Assembly: GCA_022376515.1 (NCBI GenBank) | Contig: WTXI01000023.1 | Coordinates: 186,001 to 250,000 of the forward strand | Origin: Lactifluus volemus | Taxonomy: Eukaryota > Basidiomycota > Agaricomycetes > Russulales > Russulaceae | Direction of reading: 5' to 3' | DNA length: 64,000 nucleotides | Shown here: positions 1-10,400 of the stretch, one piece after another | Position numbering within the stretch: position 1 is the stretch's first letter | How the letters are laid out: the number at the start of each line of letters is the position of its first letter | Position numbers and translations under genes: made by a program | Notes under the pieces: model-generated | What the model was told of the DNA's origin: nothing | What the model saw: the letters and a program-made list of their open reading frames with translations, nothing else | Database searches by the model: none

Positions 1-410
1 AGGAGGCACTTGTACCGTGTGGTGTAGACATTCTGTGTTAGGACTTGTTTTGGCTTGTTCGGAATTTGTTGTGCGCGCGCGGTGTCTTCGAGAGCTCTTA
101 AAGCTCAGGTCTCATAATCTATTGGATGAGAATCCTAAGTCTCAGTCTAAAGTGAAAAGACTGATATTGATCTACCTATTGGATGAGAATCCTAAGTCTA
201 AGTAGATAGTAAGTTTACTGAGGAATGAAAGAATAAAGAGTGACTAACCTCAGTCTAAAGTGAAAAGACTGAGGCAAGGTGAACACGGTGTCTACACTAT
301 ATAAGGAATGAACGACTGAGGTCAAAATTGTAAGGGAGTTAAGCTATAAGGAGATAATAAATTCGACTTAGTGTAGAACGCGGAAAGTCCTTGGTATCGG
401 TGTCACGCGT
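1..410. repeat. LTR-like repeat region with internal direct repeats
   Basis: A 23-bp block beginning TATTGGATGAGAATCC occurs near 119 and again near 177. A second block, CAGTCTAAAGTGAAAAGACT, occurs near 141 and near 250. A TATA-like stretch (ctatataagg) lies near 297-306. The mix of short direct repeats and a TATA box resembles the regulatory part of a fungal LTR, but the window starts inside it and I cannot see TG...CA ends or a target duplication. No convincing coding sequence lies here. The element class is uncertain. Confidence 0.3.
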
Positions 411-946
411 CATGTGACGTGTGACTGCGAAGCGTTGGCTCGACTTACGCCTGCGAGGCTGCGCTCCCAACATCGTACTCAGAGCTTCGCTACTTCGTTG
501 GAACTGGCAATCGAAAAATTGAAATGGATGTACTCTAAAATTTTGACCGGAGCACTTGTCAGTGCAGATCTGAACAGACCATATTCGAATAATCTGTCGG
601 AGATTCCTGAAGGTGCGAACGACTGTGTGGGCAAACGCAGATCTCAGTTGAACCGTACATTGTAGTCATCCGGAGGCATATGGCCGCGTGATAACCGTCA
701 GTTGTACTCTGCGATACTTAAACATGGCAGCGACAACATATACTAGTACCCGGCTTGCTGCACCAGCCAAGCATTACGAGCACGAGCAAGGGCCGTGCAG
801 AGGCCCAGCCCGTGACTGGTTCGACTTACCAGTGGCCGCTGCTTGCATCGTACAAGTAAGGTACTCCGGATCCATTACGTTTTTTGAGGCAGGAACAATA
901 CTGCGATATAGCACACCCAGGAATGAGAAGATGCATATTGAATTGA
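411..946. other. Unassigned intergenic sequence left of the LINE
   Basis: Only short open frames occur, and none resembles a known domain. The right edge is the target site of the LINE insertion that follows. Confidence 0.4.
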
Positions 947-961
947 AGCCGTTGGGGCCTC
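947..961. repeat. LINE target-site duplication, left copy
   Basis: AGCCGTTGGGGCCTC abuts the T-run that is the poly(A) tail of the minus-strand LINE. The identical 15-mer is found at 2036-2050 on the other side of the element. Confidence 0.9.
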
Positions 962-2035
962 TTTTTTTTTTTTTTTTTTGAATTGGAATTTATTGTCCCT
1001 GCTACAAGCAACAAGACATAGCCTACAAGACAAGTAACGACACGAGGAAGCTACTGTAAGAGACATAATAGAAGGGAGGCGTCGACGAAGGTGATATGGT
1101 CAGGAGTACATATGGAGGCGAACGAGGCAGAGGAGACATAAAGGGACTTACATCAGCCGCTGTCCAACGGCGTCATTCAAGGGGGGTCTGGTCTGGGAGG
1201 CAGGGGGCGGAGAGTGGTTTGTGTGAGGAAGGTGAACTGGGCCAGGTTACGGCCGCCTAGTTCAGTGGAGAAGATAGAGGCGGAGGAGTAGTGAGAGATG
1301 GTGGACGACCGCTGTTCAGAGTAAAGGGGGCAATCGAAGAGTATGTGTGATAGGGTGGTGCGACGGGTAATCCCCGGGCTGGGAGGCGGTGAAGAAAGAT
1401 CCACGTAGTTGCAAGGGCAGCAAGTGTTATCCCCGGCATCGGGCCGGAAGCGGTCACTGTAGTCTGCGATGAAGCCGTGGCGGGAGAGGAGTTGGAGGCC
1501 GTTAGAGAAGAGGGCGCGGTTTTTGTGAGACAGAAGGCCTTGGACGAAAGGCGGCGGGTCTGAGGAAGGGGTGGGGGGACAGGCGACCCAAGCGTGGTGG
1601 CCGGGTTTCCTGGCGGCAAGTCCCAGGAGGATATCCTGGTGCCAGAGGTGGAAGGCAAGTTGTTTACGAGGAATAGGGGGGTCGACGACCAGCTCCAGCT
1701 GGATGGTCTCCAGGAGGTGAGTGAGGGTGTCCCTGCCAGGGACCACGGACCAGGACGCCTTGAAGAGCCGGAGTTCGGCGCGGCGAGTGAAGTCAGCGTC
1801 AAGAAAAGAGTCAAGTAAAGAAGTAAAGGAGAAAGCTAAAGGAAGGAGACGAGATTTCGTACATAAATCAGTCAAGGAGGGAAGCAGAGACCTATTGGGT
1901 AAAAAGAGACGGAGTGAAGACCCCGAGGGGTTGGTGGAAAAAATTTTTAGCCCCGCGAGGAGGGCGCCGAACAGCGACGAACGCTGATCGGTGTCAACAA
2001 CAACCGACGACTCCAACAGCCTCTCCCCACTGTAT
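962..2035 (-). mobile_element. 5'-truncated Tad-like LINE retrotransposon copy
   Basis: The element reads on the minus strand: a run of T at 962-979 is its poly(A) tail, and perfect 15-bp duplications flank it at 947-961 and 2036-2050. The coding remnant runs from 2035 down to 1177 and is open throughout (about 285 residues). It looks like the region downstream of the reverse transcriptase in fungal LINEs, ending in a degenerate zinc-knuckle-like stretch (HILFDCPLYSEQR) and a Pro-rich tail. Endonuclease and reverse transcriptase are missing, as expected from 5' truncation during target-primed insertion, so it cannot move by itself. The perfect duplication and open frame indicate a fairly young insertion. 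Assignment to the Tad clade is from the look of the C-terminus only. Confidence 0.85.
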
Positions 2036-2050
2036 AGCCGTTGGGGCCTC
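2036..2050. repeat. LINE target-site duplication, right copy
   Basis: An exact copy of the 15-mer at 947-961, directly next to the truncated 5' end of the LINE. Confidence 0.9.
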
Positions 2051-2063
2051 GAAAATAAGAACC

Positions 2064-2330
2064 TATTTGTATTTTTCAGATAAGTCAAAAATTAAAAATA
2101 AATTAAATACAACGAAAACTTCGGAATGTGTATATCTCGCCGAAACGTAAAACGTATGAAGATCAGACAGGTATTGTAACGATCGGAAAATTTGATAGAA
2201 TAGGTCTATCATGGTCCGAGGGAGGAGAAATCAGATTTAAAAAAATCCAAATCTCGGATCTAACGGCTCTACTGTACTCCTTAATTTGATAATGATATCC
2301 CTTAACCAGCTTATCTGAAAAATACAAATA
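2064..2330. mobile_element. Small AT-rich inverted-repeat element (MITE-like)
   Basis: A perfect 21-bp inverted repeat lies at 2064-2084 (TATTTGTATTTTTCAG...) and 2310-2330, separated by about 225 bp of AT-rich noncoding sequence. Size and structure fit a non-autonomous inverted-repeat element, but I see no clear target duplication, so it might simply be a chance or structural palindrome. Confidence 0.4.
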
Positions 2331-2480
2331 AAAGCTATCTGGCAACAAATGCTGCTGCGCGTCCATCAATACTGATCTACGAATGTCGATATGTGATGAT
2401 AATCACGTTGGCAACGGACCCTCTTTGGGTCCCTGGGATGTGTAGTACATCTCTTTCTTTCCAAAACATCCATTTCTTCG

Positions 2481-3174
2481 ATGTCTCAACCTGAACACCG
2501 GATCCTCAACGCAACTGATCACGACTCGGAGGAGGCGAACCGCCGAGGTAGTTGCTCTCCACTCAACGCTTAACAAGAATATCTCTCAGTTCCACTTGAT
2601 GTTGTTTCAGACCCGCTTCAGAGGGCCCAAAATCAGGGAAAGGAGCCCGAATTTTCTGATAGCTCCAGTCCCCTCTTCGTCATGTATCAGAGAATGACAG
2701 AGGAAGCAGACAATAAAAGGGCTGAAGAGTTGAAAGACATAACTAAGGGTACTATTATCTTCGTAAGCCCACATCTTACTTCCTACTAGTACACCTCACG
2801 CACCCAGAGAATCAAAGAGTGCATTATTCTCTGCCGTCATTGCCGCATTCGGCGCTGTAACTGTCCTGGACCTCAAGCCCAACTCGCAGGATACTTCCGC
2901 ATTCTATGTCCAGAACATCTATCAGCATCAAATGCTCATTCACCCTAACATATCACCTCCATTTGTCCCTTCCACTGTCGCTCAACTCCCTCGCTCCTCT
3001 CTGCCGGCATATGTCGATTCGATCAACTCCACGTTGTTCTCGAACTTGACTATTTTCATCGCGCATCACGATGCTCAGGACTTAAACAACCCAATCGAAA
3101 TGAGATCGCTCCCTTGTAAACGCCAGTCGGATCTGTTAGCTGAAAATCCCAGTCCGTCGGACAACTCCGGTTAG
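2481..3174 (+). pseudogene. DUF6535 gene copy A, truncated remnant
   Basis: This copy has the family's 5' structure: exon 1 at 2481-2547 (MSQPEHRILN...), intron 2548-2589, exon 2 at 2590-2762 containing EFSDSSSPLFVMYQRMTEEA, intron 2763-2817, then exon 3 from 2818 with SALFSAVIAA and LDLKPNSQDTSAFY. Phases match the intact copies. The second membrane helix is badly eroded: the usual [13 protein letters not shown] motif is replaced by YVDSINSTLFSNL, and the frame stops at 3174 after about 198 residues. The other membrane segments, the middle region and the tail are absent. It is the outermost copy of the array and lies outside the DUF6534 copy at 4.5-6.2 kb. Confidence 0.75.
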
Positions 3175-4020
3175 CCCCACCTTCCCGAAATGAAGTCATT
3201 GAAGTCTCATTTTACTAAAGGGTCCTTATAAGTATTTTTCTATAACTTTCCTATCAAGACTAAGCATCGTTGCAGATAGTTGTCTCTTCCTGGGTCATCC
3301 TTCTTAAGCTGCTATCGCCATGTCACGGTCGACCGCCTATAATACAAGCTGGAGTAGGGATTATAGGGACAGCGGGGGCAGCAGGCGGGGTGACAGGCGT
3401 GGGAAGCGTAGCGGACATTCCACAGTTACCCGACGCTGAGATAAGCACAGACCAACGCGACTTCATCGTTTCATCTCTAACCACTACATCCTCGGCGCAG
3501 CGCCCGGCCCTCCAACGCCTGTTTGGAATGCTCAGAATTTGCCCTCCTTCCCCACGAATGATCGTGGAGTTACTCCGTCCCACAAGGCAGATGGATCCAC
3601 CAATTGAGATTGTCGATCCATTGAGCTATCTCGCTTGATGTCCGCATCGCAGAGACAAGTCCCAATCCGCACTTCGTATATTTCTTTTCTTTTCTGTTTT
3701 TTTTTCAATACCATAGCGTTTTTGTAGACAATGTTGAGTCTACTCGCAACAGCATCCAAAACGCCTTTGACGCACGCGCAGCACCCTATCTTGGGAACTT
3801 TCACGCGAGACTGTACCAAGTTCGCCTCCTCGAAATGCTCAGAATCCCGTTACCCTGTCCCCTCCCCTTAGTCCCTTAATTAGGGCATTGAATATTGTTT
3901 ACGAGGAAATTCAGCATGTCTCGTGTGAAACATGTCACAGTACGGTGATGATTGGCGTACAGTACTCGTTAGCCCCGGGTCTTTTTGTTGGTTGTTAGTT
4001 GATTTGCCGCAGGCGCTAGT
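3175..4020. other. Unassigned sequence downstream of copy A
   Basis: One frame at 3270-3638 is open and Gly/Ala/Pro-rich, but I cannot match it to the DUF6535 tail or any domain. The T-rich stretch near 3685-3710 is noncoding. No gene is called. Confidence 0.35.
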
Positions 4021-4072
4021 GGTGCCAATAGTGTTGCCGCGGCTCATGAGCCGCGGCAACACTAGGTGCCAG
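4021..4072. mobile_element. 36-bp palindromic hAT end-to-end remnant with 8-bp duplication
   Basis: Bases 4029-4064 form a perfect 36-bp palindrome that begins TAGTGTTGCC and ends GGCAACACTA, exactly the terminal ten bases of the large hAT element at 24226-36532; the next GGCTC also matches. It is flanked by GGTGCCAA (4021-4028) and GGTGCCAG (4065-4072), a 7/8 match for the 8-bp duplication typical of hAT insertions. It therefore looks like two hAT termini fused with nothing between them. Alternatives are an extreme internal deletion, a repair product after excision, or coincidence with a local hairpin. Confidence 0.7.
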
Positions 4073-4540
4073 TGCCAGGATGCTGCTGCGGATGGCCATT
4101 CTCCGGCTAATTGTTGCTCCTGATAGGCCTGATAGACGCTTCTGTCTTGTTGGCCGGCCCGTGGCTACCTGCTGCGGGTGGCGGGTGTTGGGCCACGTGG
4201 CGGCACCACCGCTCGGGTGCCACTCTGCGTGCTTTATGTGGATTTCACTGACCTTCTATATTGTCTGGCACTGGCACTCGGGCTTAAGTTGATCCGCGAC
4301 TCGGATCAGATGTGAGTCACTCTTATCACGTCTTGGACTTGTATGCCCTGTCGCTGGCACCCTCATAAGGCCCATACCTCTATCTCTGGCTTCCATCCCC
4401 GCATGTGCCACCTCCCGTGTTTCATCGGCCCGGGGGAATTCTTTTTCTCAGCGTCTTCGTGCCAAAGTACGATATCCTAGTAAGATATAAATAGTAGTAA
4501 CACGATATCCAAACGTGGCCATCCCTTTTTCCGATCTCCC
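4073..4540. other. Unassigned GC-rich intergenic sequence
   Basis: No coding frame with recognisable similarity is visible. Several TGGCAC/GTGCCA words recur near 4015-4280 but do not form a clear element. Confidence 0.3.
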
Positions 4541-4549
4541 GTTGACAGT

Positions 4550-6156
4550 CATGGAAATTGTACAAAATAGCCATTCTACCAATCCCTCCTTGGCCTTAGG
4601 CAAGTTATATTCGTATTCTCTTCAGGATGCTCACCTCATAGCACTTCAGGTCAGGTATTACTAGCAGTCTTTGGTAGGCGGCATTGCCAGTGTCCGAGAC
4701 TCTTCAGGGATGGATCCACTGAACCACTTCACAGTGAATGCGTATCTGTTTGGGGTTGTAAGCCAACAATTTTATATATACTGGACTAGCGGTGAGTTTG
4801 GTTGACAGTAGAGGATGAGGATATGATTTGTCTCACATGGCATCAGATTTCAATGACACGATACGCATCAAGTGAGTGTAGCTATCTAATGCTATGATTA
4901 GCTCATATTGTTCACAGGATCTTCGTCGTTCTCCAGTTTCTTGTTGTCACCTTCCAGGCCATCATGTATAATTTCGAATTTCGATTCGAGAATCGATTAG
5001 ACTGATACAGATACTAGGCTGTGGGCATTGACTTGGAATATTTTGTAAGCCCCAATTTCCTCTCAAAAAGCCTGTCCATCGAACTCTCTACAGCATTACC
5101 AATTACGGGTTGCCGTTAGATGCCCAGGGTTCGTCCTATAGTGTAACAGTGCGTGCCGGTGCTCATACTAATTTAAGGGTGTACATGGGGAGCTATTGCC
5201 CAATCAGTGGGTCAAAACGTTCTCGTCCTGTCTGCTAATATGTTCCTCGCCATTCGGTTAGTTAGCACCCATGTTTCAGACTCGGCTGATCGCCTTCCCA
5301 TTTTAGCATTCTCCACCTGACAGACAGCCGTCTTCAGGCTGGGTTAGTCATAGCGCTTTCTGCTTCTGCCTTCATAGTAGGCATAGTCAATATTGTGATA
5401 ACTTGGGATGCAACTATGCCGTCGTAAGAGTGTTATTGCGACGTCTCCATTCCACTGGCAGCTCATACCGATTTATGCCAAAGGCCCTTCGAGACATCTA
5501 CTTCGCTTTCTACTCCCCCAAAACTCACAGCGGTTGTCTGTCATGCGTTACAAGCCATCGCTGAGTGCCTCATTACGAGTACGTTCAAGTTATTTTCCTT
5601 CTCACCATGGGTGAGACGAGTGCAATTTCTACGTAGTCTTTCTTTCCCGGGCGCTTTTGAAATCCCGTAGCGGCATCCGGAAGACAGACGGTGTTGTGAA
5701 TTGCCTTATTCGAAAAGCCGTCCAGATCGGATTCTTTGCCACAGCTTGGACCATCGCGGGATTGACGACATGGTTTTTTTTGCCCAAAATATCGGCTTAT
5801 ATGCTCTTCAGCTCGACGATCGGGCCAATGTATACAAATGTATGTAGTCCTTTCTTCCAGAGATTATCTAATGATGAATGAGTCAACGACGTCTAGGTAA
5901 TATTTGAAACACTCCTGTCCCGCGTGCAACTGCGCAGACGCATGGCTGAAACCAGTAGCAACATGACTATCCAGTTCTCCTCAGAGGTACAGCGCCTGTC
6001 TCACTTGTACTTGACCCTGTCTGAGCGAAGGGTTAGGTCTTTCATGACAGGGCTGACAACACTGAACCGTAGCAATAGCCGTTACACCAGCTCTGGGAGG
6101 AGTTCAAGTTGGTGGGAGCGATGGCTTGGAAGTAGAATATGCGTCTACACTTATTA
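4550..6156 (+). pseudogene. DUF6534-type membrane protein gene, left copy (probably broken)
   Basis: The 3' half reads cleanly across introns. Exon 5307-5423 encodes a membrane helix (RLQAGLVIALSASAFIVGIV). Exon 5484-5578 contains KLTAVVCHALQAIAECLIT. Exon 5637-5839 has the family signature KSRSGIRKTDGVVNCLIRKA, then two hydrophobic stretches ending GPMYTN. A following exon contains LLSRVQLRRRMAETSS. DUF6534 proteins are predicted multi-pass membrane proteins of unknown function in Agaricomycetes. The 5' half is damaged: after FVVLQFLVVTFQAIMY (near 4920-4980) the frame meets a stop, and a one-base frame change is needed to continue into DTDTRLWALTWN. Its start cannot be fixed by eye. It is clearly related to the gene at 57.6-59.3 kb, including the motif GVVSQQFYIYWTS near 4755-4792. 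Confidence 0.6.
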
Positions 6157-7460
6157 ATAATAGGCTGCCTGACGCTCACTCTGGCTCGGAGCTCTCATAG
6201 AGATTCCAGTCGATCCACGAGCTCTACACGCCCTTGTAATTATTCTTAACTTGAAGAAGACAGTTACGTATCATGACAGACATGAATTATACTTCTGGGC
6301 CCTTGCTTGAGGGGGAGTATCCCCAACTTGTGAACGTCTGAGGGTACTCTGTATCGCCGGCCTCAACGGCTCCGCCCAGGCCCTTTCTTGTCACTTTGAA
6401 CAGGGTTGTCAGCAGTGACAAGACCCATCAATCATCAGATGCACCAGATGCGGCCCGGGGTCGTATAAAGTCGAGAGTAATTTCTCATTACATATCCGAC
6501 AAAATTTAAACACGGCAGAATTAGTCCATACTGTACTTGAGATGCGTTGCCCAAGACGGAACTTTGGTTGTAACTAGGTTAACTGTTACGTCGAATAAGC
6601 GACGGCGCGACCACGCTCACCTCTCCAAACCGTGCTTCGCTCCTTGGGCTAGATAGAAGACGATGACGTTACATTTCCAGTAGCCATCGAGGAGCATATG
6701 CTCTCTAGGGTCTTGGTCTTATGTACAAGCTGAATCGCTTCGTGACCAGATCCTGCCAGTCACACAGCTGCCACACTTGCAAGTCATTTGTGGCTGTACT
6801 TCCTAAAGCCAAGAGAAAGATACAGGTCGGCCTTGACAATAGGCGAGCCTCTATCTTTCCCTTGGCTTGGGGTAACCCCCGACACGGTTCGGAGCCCCAG
6901 GCCCTCGTCGACTATCCCCTTTTCCAAGCCTGAGAATGCAGGGGGCTTTGCATCTTTCAAAGCAATGGGGTGACACCCTCTTGCGGCGCCGGCGGACGAA
7001 CGCCAGGTGCGTGCGATGCACGTGCGGGCGCTTGATTTAGACGTGTTATAGCGCGAGCGGCTGAGCCGGTTCGCGCAGGCGCACAAGTGGCTCAAGAAAA
7101 CCATGGAGTGTTCCGAAAGGTCCGCAAAGAATATAAATGACCCACTCGAGATATCTCGAGGGGCACCTCGAGCGTGCGGATGACTTTTAAGTCTACCTCT
7201 CGACTTCTTACTTTCGTCCGTGAATGACTTAAGGGTCCAGTTTTATGTAAGAGAAAGAGGGGTTAGCAGTTGCTAATCTAGCTGTGGAGGAACACGCAGC
7301 AGAGCAGTCCGAGATACAGTGGTGGTGCGTAAATCCCACGAGCACGTGCAGTGAGTCTATGCTTCCGCCGCCTCGCGTTTGCGTCGTTGACTCAGAAACG
7401 CCCTCGGTCGACGACCTACCAATCTCTTCTTTGCACCCTACACTGCGAGTTTTTTCTTCA
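6157..7460. other. Unassigned intergenic sequence
   Basis: Short open frames exist on both strands near 6784-7104, with no recognisable domain. A CTCGAG-rich patch (ctcgagatatctcgag...cacctcgag) lies near 7145-7172. From about 7344 rightward the sequence is duplicated near 18748, so the left edge of the B/E segmental duplication lies here. Confidence 0.4.
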
Positions 7461-10400
7461 ATGTCTCAAGCTGAACACTCGACTCTCAATCTAGCTGAAG
7501 ACGAGCCCGAGCTCGCGAACAGCCAAGGCATGTTATTCCCTTCAACGTCTAACTCAATTTCATATGTATATTAAATGCTGCTCCAGACGTCCCGGGAGCT
7601 GAAACGGCAAACGATCAGGAAATGGAGTCCAAATTTGCTGATGCCTCCAGCCCTCTGTTCTCCATGTATCGGAAGATGGTGGAAAAAGTAGACAACCAGA
7701 CGGCCGAACGATGGCAAAAAGACGCTGAGGGGATCCTCATCTTTGTGGGCACTTCCCTCTTATTTGCCATATGGCCTCACTTATCAGGTCAACATTACAG
7801 ACGGGTCTGTTCTCGGCCGCCGTTGCAGCATTACTTGCAGTGACTGTCCCTGACCTTCAGCCAAACCCGCAGAATACATCCGCGTTCTACCTGGAGAGGA
7901 TGTACCAGTTTCAAGTCCTTGCAGACTCCAACGCACCTCGTCCTTCCACCCCTGATCAACTACCTTCGTTCTCCGTACCGAAATATGCCATCTGGGTTAA
8001 CTCACTCTGGTTCCTGAGCTTGTCCATCAGTCTTACTGGTGCAATGCTGGCTACGCTGCAACAACGGTGGGCACGTCGATATCTCAGAATCACTCAGCCC
8101 CCACAGTCCACTCCCCACGATCGAGCGCGGATGCGTGAATACTTTGCCCATGGCATTGAGAGCTTTGGCTTTTCCAGAGTGCTCGACGCGATACCCACCC
8201 TAATACATCTCTCTCTCTTCCTTTTCTTTTCCGGCCTTTTAATATACCTCTTCCATGTCAGTCACCCCGTCTTCCTCGCCGTCGTTTGGTGGATCGGGGT
8301 TTCGGCCATGCTATACTTAGTCATCGCATTTATGCCATTCTTCCGACCTGACAGCCCATACCATGCGCCGATTTCTTCACCGGCTTGTCACGTTTCTGGT
8401 ATTATCTTGTACCTGGCCTTCAAAATTTGTGGTGTCTTGGTTTTCTTCAGACATTCTGTCAAGAGCCGCCTAGATGACAAGAGCAACCGATATCGCAGAT
8501 GGGTCACGTGGGGTAAGAAGAAGATAACTGAGAAGGTTGTCGAGGAATCGTCCTCGGAGATTGACGGCCGTATCCTGGCGTGGATGTTCAACTCCCTAGC
8601 TGTAGTCGAGGACCACGAACTGGAGAAGTTCTTTCAGAAGATCCTAGGCTTCTGTGACTCAAAAGAAGTGGTCAAGGATCCTCGACGTGCTCTTCATGAT
8701 GGTATCGGCGAGTTCGAGCTCTCGTGGACTTTGTATAAATTCTTGGAGCGCACCTGGTTGGCCAACTTAGTCTCCGACCCCGATAAGCAACGGCGTTTCG
8801 TCATGTGCGTGGATCTGATCGACACCGCGTACCTTCATGACGCGGCTCAATCCATCCATGATCACGTTTCTGACGAAAACTGGAATCGGGCAGTGCGATC
8901 TGTTGAAATGGGGCGTTCTCTGAGACAGTGGAGCAATAGGACTGGCAAGGGGATGGGCTTGTTCGCACAAAGCATCGTTGCTCAAATCATTTCGAACGTG
9001 CAAGGAGACGACGAGGAGTGGGTTGAGCTTGCCACGGGCCAATTGGGCGAGGACCTTCCACGCTACCTCCAACATGGCAATGATAGCGTGTTGCTCGCCA
9101 ACTTGATCCACATCACCAGACAGATCTTCAACTCTTCTTCTAAGCCCAATTGGAAGATGGTCATCACAATATTGGACTTCGCCCTACCAGCATTCGATGT
9201 ACAGAATACGCTTCCAGAACTGCAACACCGATTCTGTTCCTTGTGGAACGAAATTGCTCGGAAAGCACTCGAGCCTGGATCTGCTCACATCGACATCTAT
9301 TATATCCCCAAACGCATTCGGGATCTTTATATCGCTTTACATCAAGGCACCCCTGCCGCCCCGACTTCTTTCGATGCTTCCACTCCTGATAATGATCCCG
9401 TGTTGACCCAGCCATCGTCGTACCCATTGTGCGATATCCCGGATCATCACCTCAATAATATCACTCATTCAACCATCACCTCACCCCCTGCCCACCCTCC
9501 CGACAATGTCCCAACCGTCATCACTCCTACTGGGTCTGATGAGTCATCTCACCGCTCACGATCTGTAAATGTTGAAAACAACGGCTTTGCTACTACACCC
9601 GAACTTACCACCGCCATCGCGACAGAGGCTTCCACTGGCTCTTCAATGATCTCGCCCATCGCCAACTCAGAGTCTGATCGTCAACCTGCCACGCCCGCCG
9701 CAGCCATCACTTCGTTATCCCCTACATTCTCATCTGGTGGTACAGCCAGTCGGCAGCACAGCACCGATCTCGGTGTTCACCCTCCTTCACTTCCACCATC
9801 TTCTCCAATGCCAGTGCCCATTAGCAGTAGCAGTGACACGCTTCCTGCCGGCTCACACAGCTCGGTCTCTCACGCATCGCAAATTGCTCCTAGTCGGGGA
9901 GACCACTCTGCGGCCCGGGACTCGGAATCGTGACCCATCAGTCATCAGAGAAGCGTCTAGTCATCGCACCTTACGTATGACCAGGCCCAGAACTCTTATA
10001 GGTAGTGCCAAGGGTAGGAACTACTCTCGAGGACTTACAATTTAATTTTTGTATGTGACTCTGCATTTGCGAACAAAGAGACTTTTATTATTACCCAGTG
10101 TCTGTCTCAAACGTCTCGGTTATACAGTTCATCGTTCTTGATCTATTTTGGCTCTGACTCTCGTTTATCTTTTCGTCTGAACCTCGTCCTAGTCGTGGTT
10201 TCAAATACGTAGAATACGCTGAGTATCTGCCACGACTGGGGGTACTGTACTGAGTTACAATTTGTCAGCACTGCCACTATGCGTAGGAAGAGAAGCTGCA
10301 GTTGCGCATGTTGTTGATGTGAGGAGAGGCGGGATGCGTTGTAGTCGATTGCAAGCTTGTGTTTGCTGTGGCCCGGGACAATGTAGAGCAGCGTGGTTCT

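Noticed and set aside
110..275. CRISPR-like repeat pattern
   Set aside because: Two repeat types with two copies each, no uniform spacers and no cas genes; the context is a eukaryote.
1594..1987. Plus-strand frames within the LINE region
   Set aside because: They are antisense shadows of the open minus-strand LINE frame.
4029..4064. Transcription terminator hairpin
   Set aside because: Intrinsic terminators of this kind are bacterial; the ends match the hAT termini and are flanked by an 8-bp duplication.
7771..7860. Longer frame for gene B starting MASLIRSTLQ
   Set aside because: It begins inside the 56-bp second intron; all paralogues splice into TGLFSA at this point, and the upstream exons are conserved.
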